Shown here piece after piece: positions 55,199 to 64,000 of a stretch of DNA of 64,000 nucleotides; within the stretch, counting starts at the first letter, position 1, and each line of letters opens with the position of its first letter. The notes under the pieces are model-generated. The model saw only the letters and a program-made list of their open reading frames with translations. It was not told the origin of the DNA and did not search any database. Made by a program: the position numbers and the translations under genes. Source of the stretch: Gammaproteobacteria bacterium (lineage in GTDB: Bacteria > Pseudomonadota > Gammaproteobacteria > SURF-13); the NCBI GenBank assembly GCA_030680605.1, contig JAUXUQ010000021.1, forward strand, positions 25,732 through 89,731. The letters run 5' to 3'.

Positions 55199-57490
55199 AT
55201 GAAATATCTCGTTATTGTTGAGTCGCCGGCCAAGGCCAAAACCATCAAGAAGTACCTGGGCAAGGACTTCGAGGTGCTGGCCTCCTATGGCCACGTGCGC
55301 GACCTGCTACCCAAGGAAGGCGCCGTAGATACCGCGCACGACTTCGCCATGAAGTACCAGCTCATCGAAAAAAACGAGAAGCACGTCGACGCCATCGCCA
55401 AGGCAATAAAGAAGGCCGGCACCTTGTATCTTGCCACTGACCCTGACCGCGAAGGTGAGGCCATCTCATGGCATCTGCATGAAATCCTCAAGGAACGCAA
55501 CGCACTCAAAGACAAGACCGTGCAGCGCGTGGTATTTCATGAAATCACCGAGCGCGCGGTAAACGAGGCGGTGGAGCACCCGCGCGAGCTGTCCGTCGAG
55601 CTGATCAACGCGCAGCAGGCGCGGCGTGCGCTCGACTATCTGGTGGGCTTCAACCTCTCCCCGCTGCTGTGGACAAAAATCCGCCGTGGACTGTCTGCGG
55701 GCCGCGTGCAGAGTCCGGCGTTGCGCATGATCGCGGAGCGCGAGGAAGAGATCGAAAGATTTGTGGCGCGCGAGTATTGGAGCCTCGAGGCCGATACCGC
55801 CAAAGACAAGCACAAATTCAGCGCCCGCCTCAGCCTGTACCAGGGTCAGAAACAGGAGCAGTTCAGCATCACTGCAGCCGATACGGCGCACGCCGCGCAA
55901 AAGGCACTGGAAAAAGCCGCCGCCGGTACGCTGGTAGTGGCCAGGCTGGAAAAGAAAACCCGCAAGCGCAATCCCGCCGCGCCGTTTACCACCTCCACAC
56001 TGCAACAGGAGGCAGCCCGCAAGCTGGGCTTTGGCGCACAGCGCACCATGCGCACCGCCCAACAACTGTATGAAGGCATCGACGCTGGTGAGGGTGCTGT
56101 CGGGCTCATCAGCTATATGCGCACCGACTCGGTCAGCCTGGCGCAAGAGGCGGTGGCCGAAATCCGTGCCTTTATCACCCAGCGTTATGGCGCCGAAAAT
56201 TTACCCAGGCAACCGCATGCCTACAAAACCCGCGCCAAGAACGCGCAGGAGGCGCATGAGGCAGTACGCCCGACCTCGGTGGAGCGCACACCGGAATCCA
56301 TCAAGACACATCTGACCGCCGACCAGTTCCGGCTGTATCAGCTGATCTGGAAGCGCACTGTTGCCTGCCAGATGATCCACGCCACCATCGACACCGTCAG
56401 TGTTGATCTTGCCGCCGGCAAAGACAACCTGTTCCGCGCCAGCGGCTCCACCGTGGTCAACCCCGGCTTTATGACTGTGTATCAGGAGGGTAGCGACGAC
56501 GCAAAAGCAGAAGAGGCGGAGCCGGTGCTGCCACCGCTCAAGGAAGGCGAAACCGTCACCCTGCTCGGCATCCGCAGCGAACAGCACTTCACCGAGCCGC
56601 CGCCGCGCTTCACCGAGGCGAGCCTGGTCAAGACACTGGAAGAATACGGCATAGGCCGTCCGTCCACCTATGCCAGCATCATCTCCACCCTGGTGGCGCG
56701 CGAATATGTCACGCTCGACAAGCACCGTTTCACGCCGACCGACGTCGGGCGCGTGGTGAACAAGTTCCTCACCCAGCACTTCACCCAATACGTCGATTAC
56801 GACTTCACCGCCAGGCTTGAAGACGAACTCGATGCCATCGCGCGCGGCGAAAAAGACTGGGTGCCGGTGATGAAGAAATTCTGGGAACCGTTCAAGAAGC
56901 AGGTGACCACCAAGGACGAGACCGTACAGCGCAAGGACGTCACCCAGGAGGCGCTGGATGAGGCGTGCCCCAAGTGCGGCAAAGCACTTTCCATCCGCCT
57001 GGGTCGGCGCGGCAAATTCATCGGCTGCACCGCTTACCCCGACTGCGACTACACCCGCAACCTCGACGACAAGCCAGGCCTGGCGGAACCGGAAATCGTG
57101 CAGGGGCGCAACTGTCCGTTGTGCGACCACCCGCTGCTGATCAAGGCCGGGCGCTATGGGAAATTCATCGGCTGCACCAACTACCCCAACTGCAAGCATA
57201 TCGAGCCGTTGGAGAAGCCTGCCGACACCGGCGTTGAGTGTCCTGTTTGTCACGCGGGCACGCTGCTGAAACGCAAATCGCGTTACGGGAAAATTTTCTA
57301 CTCCTGCGCGACCTATCCCAAATGCACCTACGCGGTATGGAACGAGCCTGTGCCCGAGTCCTGCCCCAAGTGCCAGTGGCCCTTGCTCACCCTCAAGACC
57401 ACCAAGCGCCGTGGCACGGAAAAAGTATGCCCGCAGAAGGAATGTGGCTACGCCACACCCGCCGAGCCAGCGGCCACCACAGACACTTGA
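55199..57490 (+). CDS. topA: DNA topoisomerase I
   Basis: 763-residue type IA topoisomerase that relaxes negative supercoils. Toprim domain with YLVIVESPAKAKTIKKYLG and TDPDREGEAISWHL; catalytic Tyr in SYMRTDSVSL; C-terminal run of four zinc-ribbon-like repeats (pairs such as CPKCGKALSIRLGRRGKFIG then GCTAYPDC; the last ends CPQKEC). About 100 residues shorter than E. coli TopA. It ends two bases before the convergent cysB stop. Confidence 0.97.
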   Translation: MKYLVIVESPAKAKTIKKYLGKDFEVLASYGHVRDLLPKEGAVDTAHDFAMKYQLIEKNEKHVDAIAKAIKKAGTLYLATDPDREGEAISWHLHEILKERNALKDKTVQRVVFHEITERAVNEAVEHPRELSVELINAQQARRALDYLVGFNLSPLLWTKIRRGLSAGRVQSPALRMIAEREEEIERFVAREYWSLEADTAKDKHKFSARLSLYQGQKQEQFSITAADTAHAAQKALEKAAAGTLVVARLEKKTRKRNPAAPFTTSTLQQEAARKLGFGAQRTMRTAQQLYEGIDAGEGAVGLISYMRTDSVSLAQEAVAEIRAFITQRYGAENLPRQPHAYKTRAKNAQEAHEAVRPTSVERTPESIKTHLTADQFRLYQLIWKRTVACQMIHATIDTVSVDLAAGKDNLFRASGSTVVNPGFMTVYQEGSDDAKAEEAEPVLPPLKEGETVTLLGIRSEQHFTEPPPRFTEASLVKTLEEYGIGRPSTYASIISTLVAREYVTLDKHRFTPTDVGRVVNKFLTQHFTQYVDYDFTARLEDELDAIARGEKDWVPVMKKFWEPFKKQVTTKDETVQRKDVTQEALDEACPKCGKALSIRLGRRGKFIGCTAYPDCDYTRNLDDKPGLAEPEIVQGRNCPLCDHPLLIKAGRYGKFIGCTNYPNCKHIEPLEKPADTGVECPVCHAGTLLKRKSRYGKIFYSCATYPKCTYAVWNEPVPESCPKCQWPLLTLKTTKRRGTEKVCPQKECGYATPAEPAATTDT

Positions 57491-57491
57491 A

Positions 57492-58424
57492 CTACAACTC
57501 TTTCCCCGGGGACATGGCCTTGTCTACGGCGGCGCGCGTCAGATGTGATGCGAACAATTCAATAAAGGCATACTGGTAGCCGCGCAGAAATGACCCGCGC
57601 CGTACCGCAATACTGGTAGTACTGGTCGCAAACAGGTGCGCGGCATCAAGCATGCGCAGATTGCGGTCACGCTCGGGCTCGAACGCCATGCGGGCGAGCA
57701 GACCCACACCCAACCCCAACCCGACATAGGTCTTGATCACATCCGAGTCGAGCGCGGTCAATACGATGTTGGGTTTCAGGCCCTGGGCGTCGAACGCCTT
57801 GTTGATGTGTGAGCGCCCGGCAAAGGCAAAGTCATACGTGATCAGCGGATAACTGGCCAGCACTGCCAGCGTCAGCGGCACCTGCTGCAACACCGGGTGC
57901 TCCGGCAACGCCACCACGCAGTGGTTCCACTGGTAACAGGGCATGACCACCAGCGCCTGATGCAGGGCCAGGGCCTCGGTAGCGATACCGATATCGGCCG
58001 CGCCCTGCTCCACCATTTCCGCCACCTGGGTTGGATTGCCCTGGTGGATGTGCAGATTGACCTGCGGATAGCGTTGGGTAAATTTCTGAATGGTCGGGGG
58101 CAGCGCGTAGCGCGCCTGGGTATGGGTCGTCGCCAGCGACAGGCTGCCGGCCGCCTCGTGGGTATATTCCGTACCAATCTGTTTGATGTTCTGCACGTCG
58201 CGCAGTATCTCTGCGGCCTGCGCGAGAATGGTGCGCCCCGGCAGGGTAATGCCCGCCAGGCGCTTGCCATTGCGCTCAAAGATGCGGACACCCAGCTCCT
58301 CCTCCAGCAGGTGCACCTGCTTGCTCACGCCCGGCTGCGAGGTATGCAGGGCGCGCGCGGCCAGCGACATGCTGAGGCCCTGGCGCTCCACCTCGCAGAT
58401 AAAACGTAACTGTTGCAGGTTCAT
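57492..58424 (-). CDS. cysB: LysR-type regulator CysB
   Basis: 310-residue transcription factor controlling sulfur assimilation genes. Start at 58424 gives the LysR start MNLQQLRFICEVERQGLSMS; the longer frame crosses the AT-rich promoter region. HTH with AARALHTSQPGVSKQVHLLE, then the CysB effector domain containing ATTHTQARYALPPTIQKF and PLITYDFAFAGR. It is divergent from the transporter and faces the cys genes to the right, which it probably regulates. Cbl is the close alternative. Confidence 0.9.
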   Translation of the reverse strand: MNLQQLRFICEVERQGLSMSLAARALHTSQPGVSKQVHLLEEELGVRIFERNGKRLAGITLPGRTILAQAAEILRDVQNIKQIGTEYTHEAAGSLSLATTHTQARYALPPTIQKFTQRYPQVNLHIHQGNPTQVAEMVEQGAADIGIATEALALHQALVVMPCYQWNHCVVALPEHPVLQQVPLTLAVLASYPLITYDFAFAGRSHINKAFDAQGLKPNIVLTALDSDVIKTYVGLGLGVGLLARMAFEPERDRNLRMLDAAHLFATSTTSIAVRRGSFLRGYQYAFIELFASHLTRAAVDKAMSPGKEL

Positions 58425-58546
58425 GGCTTCATTATAATATAAAGTTATATATAAATAGAATAATATTGTTAGAAAAGTATATATACAGATGTTAAAGTGC
58501 GCCACTGGCTGGAGCATTGCCCCTCTATTCGGAACAATCCACACCC
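58425..58546. promoter_or_regulatory. AT-rich divergent promoter region of cysB and the TauE-type gene
   Basis: The bases 58430-58485 are strikingly AT-rich (TTATAATATAAAGTTATATA and on), unlike the GC-rich surroundings. TATAAT-like hexamers are on both strands. CysB binding sites are AT-rich, so autoregulation is plausible. Confidence 0.5.
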
Positions 58547-59314
58547 ATGGACATCGCCTATACACTCTCCGGCCTGCTGGTCGGCATCCTGGTCGGCCTC
58601 ACCGGGGTCGGTGGCGGCTCGCTGATGACACCGCTGCTGATACTGTTCGGCGTGCCACCGGTAAAGGCCGTGGGGACGGATCTGCTGTTCGCCTCCATCA
58701 CCAAGATGGGGGGTATCTGGGTGCATGGACGCCGGGGCACGATCGACTGGCGCATCGTCGGCCTGCTGGCCACGGGTAGCCTGCCGGCCTCCCTGCTCAC
58801 CCTGGTACTGCTGCATTACCTGGGGACGCGCGGCTGGCAGGTAGACGCCCTGATCATTCCGCTGATCGGTGTGGCGGTGATGCTGACCGCACTGGCGCTG
58901 ATCTTCAAAAAACAACTGCAACAGCACCCCTGGTTCAAGACCCGTGCCCATACCGCCGGGCTGAACAGCGCCACCATCGCGACCGGCGCGGTGCTGGGCG
59001 CCTTGGTCACGCTCACCTCCATCGGCGCAGGCGCCATCGGCGTAGTCGCCCTGTTTCTGCTGTATCCGCTCATCCCCACCGTCAGAATTGTCGGTTCCGA
59101 TATCGCGCACGCCGTACCGCTGACACTGGTGGCCGGACTCGGTCACTTGCAGATGGGGAATGTGGATTTCGTGCTGCTCGGCAGCCTGCTGCTGGGTTCG
59201 CTGCCCGGCATCTATATCGGCAGCCACCTGGGCGTTAAAATACCCGAAAACGTATTGCGAGTGGCGCTGGCCAGCATGTTGATGCTGATCGGCATCAAGT
59301 TCGTAACGCACTGA
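58547..59314 (+). CDS. TauE/SafE-family sulfite or sulfur-compound transporter
   Basis: 255-residue inner-membrane protein with seven to eight helices. Family blocks: GLLVGILVGLTGVGGGSLMTP near the N-terminus and GALVTLTSIGAGAIGVVAL in the second half (paired TSIGAG and LTGVGGG motifs). The family moves sulfite, sulfate or organosulfonates. The ATG at 58547 is chosen over a TTG 30 bases upstream. Position next to cysB and the reductase suggests sulfate import or sulfite export. Confidence 0.88.
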   Translation: MDIAYTLSGLLVGILVGLTGVGGGSLMTPLLILFGVPPVKAVGTDLLFASITKMGGIWVHGRRGTIDWRIVGLLATGSLPASLLTLVLLHYLGTRGWQVDALIIPLIGVAVMLTALALIFKKQLQQHPWFKTRAHTAGLNSATIATGAVLGALVTLTSIGAGAIGVVALFLLYPLIPTVRIVGSDIAHAVPLTLVAGLGHLQMGNVDFVLLGSLLLGSLPGIYIGSHLGVKIPENVLRVALASMLMLIGIKFVTH

Positions 59315-59355
59315 CACATGTCATCGTACCCGTATTATTCAAGGAGCAAGGCAAC

Positions 59356-61677
59356 ATGAACAAGGCAGACATTCTGGTCAACCATGAGGAAATGGACCGC
59401 TACCAGCAGGCGGTGCAGGCCTATCTTGGCCTGCAACTGGATGCCGACCGCTTCATGTCCGCGCGCCTGCAGCAGGGCGTGTACGGCCAGCGCCAGGAAG
59501 GCGTTCACATGCTGCGGGTCAAGGTACCGGGCGGAAAGATGCTGCCGGAACAACTGGTCGCCATCGCCGACGTGCTGGAGACCTATGTTGACCATCCCGT
59601 GGTACACGTCACCACGCGGCAGGACTTCCAGATTCACTACGTGCCGCTGGCCCACACCCCGGCGGCCATGCAGCGCCTGGCCGCGGCCGGCCTCACCACC
59701 CGCGAGGCCTGCGGCAACACGGTGCGCAACATCACCGCCTGTCCGCTGGCCGGCGTCTGCCCGCGCGAACACCTCGATATCCTGCCGGTGATGGACGGCG
59801 CGGTGGCGCATTTCCTGCGCCACCCGCTCACCCAGCACCTGCCGCGCAAATTCAAGATCAGCTTCTCCGGCTGCGAGCACGACTGCGCGCAAGGCATGAT
59901 GCACGATGTCGGCGTGATCGCCGTAAAACAAGGAGGTCGTCACGGCTACAAAATCGTGGCGGGCGGTGGACTCGGCCACAAGCCGCACGAGGCCATCACC
60001 GTGGAGGCGTTCATCGAGGAGCAGGACCTGCTGCCCAGCATGGAGGCCCTGGTCTCACTGCATCACCGTTATTCGGATCGCGTCAAGCGCGCCAAGGCCC
60101 GCATCAAATTCCTGGTCGATCGTTTTGGCCCGGAGGGGTTTGTCGAGAAATACAAGGAAGAATACGCGCGCACCAAGGCCGCCTTCGCAGGCCGCGACTA
60201 TCCCAGGGGCGACTGGGTAGCCAACACGCCGGGCGAGGCCTGTGGCATGGGTGCGCCGCGCGCGGTGTTTGCGCAAAAACAGCCGGGGCTGTCGGTATTC
60301 CCGATCAGCATCCCCATCGGTGACATCACCGGCCCGCAACTGCGCGGCATTGCGCAACTGATGCTGAATGAAGGCCTGACCGACATCCGCACCACACAGG
60401 ATCAAAACCTGATGTTGATGAGCGTGCCCAACGCACGCATCAAAGCCATCGACAGCGCACTCGCCAACTTCGGCCTTGGCCTGCCCAAACCCGGCGACGA
60501 TGTGGTTGCCTGCCCCGGCACCTCCACCTGCCGGTTGGGCATCACGTCGTCGAAAATCATCGGCGCCAAACTCAACGGCAGCAGCGCCGACCTGCGCATC
60601 CGCGCCAGTGGTTGCCACAACGGTTGCGCCCAGCCCGAGACCGGCGACATCGGCATTTACGGCGAAGGTAAACGCCTGCACGGCAAGCTGGTGCCGCACT
60701 ATCAAATGTATTTTGGCGGCGACGGACGCGCCCACGGCGGTCTCGCCCTCAAGGGGCCTTCGGTACCGGCAGCGCGGGTTGAGACTGCCGTCAGCCGGGT
60801 GCAGGAGGCCTACCTCAAGGAGCGCACCGAGGGTGAAACCTTCTTCCACTGGACCCGGCGCCGGGGCAAGGAATCCTTCACCGAATTACTGGCCGATCTG
60901 CTCAAGATCATGCCTGACGAACTCCCCGGCGTGCTGCACGACCACGGCGAAGCCGCCGACTTCAAGGTGCTGCAACTGGGCGGTGGCGAGTGTGCGGGTG
61001 CGGCGCAGGAACTGGTCTCGTCACAGTTTGCCGAGGCCGCCTACGAACGTGACTGCCGCAATGCATTCGCCTCGCAACACAAATACAGCGAGGCGCTGGA
61101 GTGCGCCGAGGCCATACTGCGGCTGATCGGCCAGTCGCTGCTGTATATTTCCGGCGCGAAAAAGCTCGACGACATCGCCGAGATCGCACGCGTGCTGCCC
61201 GACTTGCGCCCGGAAAATGCTGTCCTCGCCCAACGCCTGTCAGCACTCACGCAGGGCATTGACGCGCTCAAAACAGAGCATGATGAAACCGCCTTCACGC
61301 AACTGCTGGCCGAACTGGATGACTGGACCCGCGCCAGCGCGGTCCTGTGCCAGGCGACCGACAGCCAGCTTGATCTTTCCACCTCACTGCCCAGGCCTGT
61401 CGTGCCGCAGGCTGGCGCGCGCGCGCCGGTCGCATTGATTGACCTGTCAAGCTATGGCTGCCCGGTGCACTACATGAAGGCCCGACTGGAACTCGGCAAG
61501 CTCGCCTCGGGCGAGGAGATCGACTTTCTGCTGGAGGCGGGCGACCCTGCCAACCAGGTCTCGGAAAGTCTCGCCAAGGACGGGCACAGCATCCTGTCCT
61601 CGATCGGGCACGGCACGCATACCCGCGTGCGGGTGCAGAAAAAGCACGAAGCCACAACAGCGAGTCAGTCCGCCTGA
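59356..61677 (+). CDS. Siroheme sulfite/nitrite reductase fused to a TusA-like domain
   Basis: 773-residue ferredoxin-type reductase of the CysI/NirA fold. The first half (about 1-280) has C129-x5-C135 (ACPLAGVC) and C173-x3-C177 (SGCEHDC). The second half (about 300-520) has C386-x5-C392 (ACPGTSTC) and C420-x3-C424 (SGCHNGC). Both sets fit the siroheme-[4Fe-4S] ligand pattern. A helical linker (about 520-685) leads to a TusA/SirA-like domain starting at about 692 with the Cys in SYGCPVHYMKARLELG (Cys702). No cysJ flavoprotein gene is near, so electrons probably come from ferredoxin. It is followed four bases later by cysH, so sulfite reduction is the likely job. Good ribosome-binding site AAGGAG. 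Confidence 0.88.
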   Translation: MNKADILVNHEEMDRYQQAVQAYLGLQLDADRFMSARLQQGVYGQRQEGVHMLRVKVPGGKMLPEQLVAIADVLETYVDHPVVHVTTRQDFQIHYVPLAHTPAAMQRLAAAGLTTREACGNTVRNITACPLAGVCPREHLDILPVMDGAVAHFLRHPLTQHLPRKFKISFSGCEHDCAQGMMHDVGVIAVKQGGRHGYKIVAGGGLGHKPHEAITVEAFIEEQDLLPSMEALVSLHHRYSDRVKRAKARIKFLVDRFGPEGFVEKYKEEYARTKAAFAGRDYPRGDWVANTPGEACGMGAPRAVFAQKQPGLSVFPISIPIGDITGPQLRGIAQLMLNEGLTDIRTTQDQNLMLMSVPNARIKAIDSALANFGLGLPKPGDDVVACPGTSTCRLGITSSKIIGAKLNGSSADLRIRASGCHNGCAQPETGDIGIYGEGKRLHGKLVPHYQMYFGGDGRAHGGLALKGPSVPAARVETAVSRVQEAYLKERTEGETFFHWTRRRGKESFTELLADLLKIMPDELPGVLHDHGEAADFKVLQLGGGECAGAAQELVSSQFAEAAYERDCRNAFASQHKYSEALECAEAILRLIGQSLLYISGAKKLDDIAEIARVLPDLRPENAVLAQRLSALTQGIDALKTEHDETAFTQLLAELDDWTRASAVLCQATDSQLDLSTSLPRPVVPQAGARAPVALIDLSSYGCPVHYMKARLELGKLASGEEIDFLLEAGDPANQVSESLAKDGHSILSSIGHGTHTRVRVQKKHEATTASQSA

Positions 61678-61681
61678 AGTC

Positions 61682-62380
61682 ATGACGCTTGACGACCACA
61701 TCGAGCAGACGGGCAAGCTGCTGCGAACCATCGCGACGGAGCATGCGCCCGCCACCTTCGCCAACAGCCTGGGTGCCGAAGACATGGTGCTCGCCGACCT
61801 CATCTGCACGCATGCGCCCGGCATCAGCCAGTTTACGCTCGATACCGGACGCCTGCCGGAGGAGACCTACCAGTTGATCCAGCGTGTGCGCACGCGCTAC
61901 AAACTGCCGCTGCGCGTATATTTCCCGCAGCCCGAAGCGGTGCAGGAATTTGTGAGCAGCCACGGTCCCAACGCGTTTTACGAAAGCGTGGCGCTGCGCA
62001 AGCACTGCTGTCATATTCGCAAGATCGAGCCGCTCAGGCGCGCACTGGCGGGCCACCAGGCCTGGATCACCGGCCTGCGCCGTACCCAATCGACCACCCG
62101 GGCAGACACGGCGCTACAGGAATGGGACGCCGACAATCGCCTGCAAAAATTCAATCCGCTGATTGAGTGGAGCGAACAGGACGTGTGGGACTACATCCGC
62201 CGTTTCGATGTGCCGTATAATACGCTGCACGACAAAGGCTACCCCAGCATCGGTTGTGCACCGTGCACCCGCGCCATCACTAAAGGCGAAGATATTCGCG
62301 CCGGGCGCTGGTGGTGGGAGCACGAAGACCTTAAAGAGTGCGGCCTGCACCCCCAAAAATCCTCAGGAAACACACACTGA
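61682..62380 (+). CDS. cysH: APS-type phosphoadenylyl/adenylyl-sulfate reductase
   Basis: 232-residue enzyme that reduces activated sulfate to sulfite with thioredoxin. Cys pair C109-C110 in RKHCCHIRKIEPL and C192-x2-C195 in IGCAPCTRAI indicate a [4Fe-4S] cluster, the mark of APS reductases; the catalytic Cys220 lies in KECGLH. It follows the reductase gene by four bases, and its stop overlaps the cysD ATG. Confidence 0.94.
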   Translation: MTLDDHIEQTGKLLRTIATEHAPATFANSLGAEDMVLADLICTHAPGISQFTLDTGRLPEETYQLIQRVRTRYKLPLRVYFPQPEAVQEFVSSHGPNAFYESVALRKHCCHIRKIEPLRRALAGHQAWITGLRRTQSTTRADTALQEWDADNRLQKFNPLIEWSEQDVWDYIRRFDVPYNTLHDKGYPSIGCAPCTRAITKGEDIRAGRWWWEHEDLKECGLHPQKSSGNTH

Positions 62381-63342
62381 TGTCACAATTATCCGCCCGT
62401 AGCGCAGGCATACAGCCAGGCGCGCGCACCGCGCTTGCCCATCTCGACATCCTCGAGAGCGAGGCCATACACATCATGCGCGAAGTCGCCGCAGAGTGTA
62501 AAAACCCGGTACTGCTGTTTTCCGGCGGCAAGGACTCTATCGTCATGCTGCGGCTGGCCGAGAAGGCGTTTCGTCCCGGACGCTTTCCGTTCCCGCTCAT
62601 GCACGTCGATACCGAGCACAACTTTCCGGAAGTCATCGCCTTCCGCGACAAGCGTGCCGCCGAACTTGGCGAACGTCTCATCGTGCGCTCGGTACAGGAC
62701 TCCATCGACCGTGGCCGCATCAAGGTCCGGCACGAAAACCAGAGCCGCAATGTGATGCAGACCGTCACCCTGCTTGATGCCATTCAGGAGTTCGGCTTCG
62801 ATGCCTGCTTCGGCGGCGCCCGCCGCGACGAGGAAAAGGCACGCGCCAAGGAGCGCATCTTTTCCTTCCGTGACGAGTTCGGCCAGTGGGACCCGAAAAA
62901 CCAGCGGCCAGAACTCTGGGACCTGTATAACACGCGCGTACACCCCGGTGAAAACATGCGCGTCTTCCCGCTCAGCAACTGGACCGAGTTGGACGTCTGG
63001 CAGTACATCCGGCAGGAATCGATCCCGATCGTGCCGCTGTACTTCGCGCGGCCGCGCAAGGTGGTGCGCCTGGGCGGCATCCTGGTGCCGTGCGAGCACC
63101 GGGACATCGTCGACCCGGACGGGAAGCTGGGATTCCGCGACGAGGACATCACCGAGGTCAACTGCCGCTTCCGCAGCCTCGGCTGCATCCCCTGCACGGG
63201 GGCCATCGAGTCGGATGCGGTGACGGTCGACCAGATCATCGAGGAAGTGGTCGAGGCGCGGCGCAGCGAGCGCGAGAACCGGCTGATCGACCTGACCAGC
63301 GACTCGTCCATGGAGCAGAAGAAGCGCGAGGGGTACTTCTGA
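62380..63342 (+). CDS. cysD: Sulfate adenylyltransferase subunit 2
   Basis: 320-residue PP-loop enzyme that forms APS from sulfate and ATP with CysN. PP-loop [16 protein letters not shown], then [37 protein letters not shown], and the C-terminal [16 protein letters not shown]. The ATG at 62380 overlaps the cysH stop (TGATG) and has AGGAAA upstream. Its stop overlaps the cysN ATG. Confidence 0.96.
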   Translation: MSQLSARSAGIQPGARTALAHLDILESEAIHIMREVAAECKNPVLLFSGGKDSIVMLRLAEKAFRPGRFPFPLMHVDTEHNFPEVIAFRDKRAAELGERLIVRSVQDSIDRGRIKVRHENQSRNVMQTVTLLDAIQEFGFDACFGGARRDEEKARAKERIFSFRDEFGQWDPKNQRPELWDLYNTRVHPGENMRVFPLSNWTELDVWQYIRQESIPIVPLYFARPRKVVRLGGILVPCEHRDIVDPDGKLGFRDEDITEVNCRFRSLGCIPCTGAIESDAVTVDQIIEEVVEARRSERENRLIDLTSDSSMEQKKREGYF

Positions 63343-64000
63343 TGGCCGGCAACACCGAACGCCCCTCTGCCATGTCCGACGGCGGGAAGACGCTGCTGCG
63401 CTTCACCACCAGCGGCAGCGTCGACGACGGCAAGTCGACCCTGATCGGGCGCCTGCTCTACGAGACGAACTGCATCTTCGAGGACCAGTACGCGGCCGTG
63501 GCGCGCACTTCCGAGAAGCGCGGCGACGAGCGCGTGGAACTGGCCCTGCTGCTGGACGGCCTGGCCGCCGAGCGCGAGCAGGGCATCACGATCGACGTGG
63601 CCTACCGCTACTTCCAGACGAGCAAGCGCAAGTTCATCATCGCCGACACGCCCGGGCACGTTCAGTACACCCGGAACATGGCTACCGGCGCCTCGACGGC
63701 CGACCTCGCCATCATCCTCATCGACGCGCGCCTCGGTGTCCTGCAGCAGTCGCGCCGCCACGCATTCATCGCGTCGCTTCTCGGGATACGGCACCTGTGT
63801 GTCTGCGTGAACAAGATGGACTTGGTCGCCTTCGACCAACAGGTCTACGAGCACATCCGCGCGGAGTTCTCCCGCTTCGCCGGGCGTCTGGGCTTCGATC
63901 GAGTTGTCTTCATTCCGGTCAGCGCGCTCGCTGGCGACAACGTGGTCGACCGTAGCGCCCGGGCAGCGTGGTAGTCGGGATCGACGCTGCTCGAGCACCT
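63342..64000 (+). CDS. cysN: Sulfate adenylyltransferase subunit 1, partial, with in-frame amber codon
   Basis: EF-Tu-like GTPase that drives APS formation. It shows G1 [15 protein letters not shown], switch [25 protein letters not shown] and the [15 protein letters not shown] block. At residue 211 a TAG (63972-63974) interrupts the frame. Read on, the sequence gives SGSTLLEH up to the window edge, exactly as the conserved WYxGxTLLEHL of CysN continues. Tyr is expected at the TAG. It may be a nonsense mutation or a base-call error; the remainder, including any CysC fusion, lies outside the window. Confidence 0.85.

Noticed and set aside
57492..63342. A dissimilatory sulfite reductase (dsr) locus
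   Set aside because: No dsrA/B pair or dsrC/E/F/H genes; cysH, cysD, cysN and cysB indicate assimilation.

Overview
The window looks like chromosomal DNA from a gammaproteobacterium, probably a chemolithotrophic or Chromatiales-like lineage. The evidence is gene order: lepA-lepB-DUF4845-rnc-era-recO-pdxJ-acpS; def-fmt-rsmB-DUF4390-ntrY-ntrX-trkA-trkH facing LysM-dprA-smg-topA; yhdP next to rng; and pilS-pilR. All of these are typical of Gammaproteobacteria. The species cannot be fixed by eye.

Layout. (1) 1-2500: the type IV pilus two-component pair pilS (cut by the window edge) and pilR. (2) 2500-10900: an accessory stretch. It holds a cupin gene bracketed by a duplicated pilR tail, an MscS channel, a DUF2235 hydrolase between two 85-bp direct repeats, a decayed membrane-protein gene, a pyrimidine-dimer glycosylase gene separated from a universal stress protein gene by a canonical integron attC site, a Kef-type antiporter, an IS110 remnant, and a REP-associated transposase with its REP palindromes. 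(3) 10900-20450: rlmD, then a long, mostly overlapping minus-strand operon from lepA down to a PolB-like exonuclease. (4) 20750-26010: a MacAB-TolC-type efflux operon and a lipoprotein cytochrome c. (5) 26100-31515: yhdP and rng. (6) 31900-34910: a second ABC exporter operon. (7) 35000-36800: a DUF3800 pseudogene, a DoxX-like protein and an ArsC-family reductase. (8) 36800-41700: msrA, DUF1003, SET-domain, hemF, rsmE, NfeD-like, ttcA-like and DUF2007 genes. (9) 41700-52160: TPR, trkH, trkA, ntrX, ntrY, DUF4390, rsmB, fmt, def on the minus strand. (10) 52300-57490: LysM, dprA, smg, topA on the plus strand. (11) 57490-64000: assimilatory sulfate reduction, with cysB divergent from a TauE-type transporter, an unusual siroheme sulfite/nitrite reductase fused to a TusA-like domain, an APS-type cysH, cysD and a cysN that carries an in-frame amber codon near the window end.

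The most interesting signals are not ordinary genes. They are: the attC site overlapping a stop codon; a small inverted-repeat element whose right end supplies the Shine-Dalgarno of pilR and of an ABC permease; a 160-bp element made of five back-to-back hairpins inserted at the rsmB stop codon inside an operon; a reductase with two complete C-x5-C / C-x3-C ligand sets; and gene-sized inserts flanked by direct repeats. No CRISPR array, rRNA or tRNA gene was seen.
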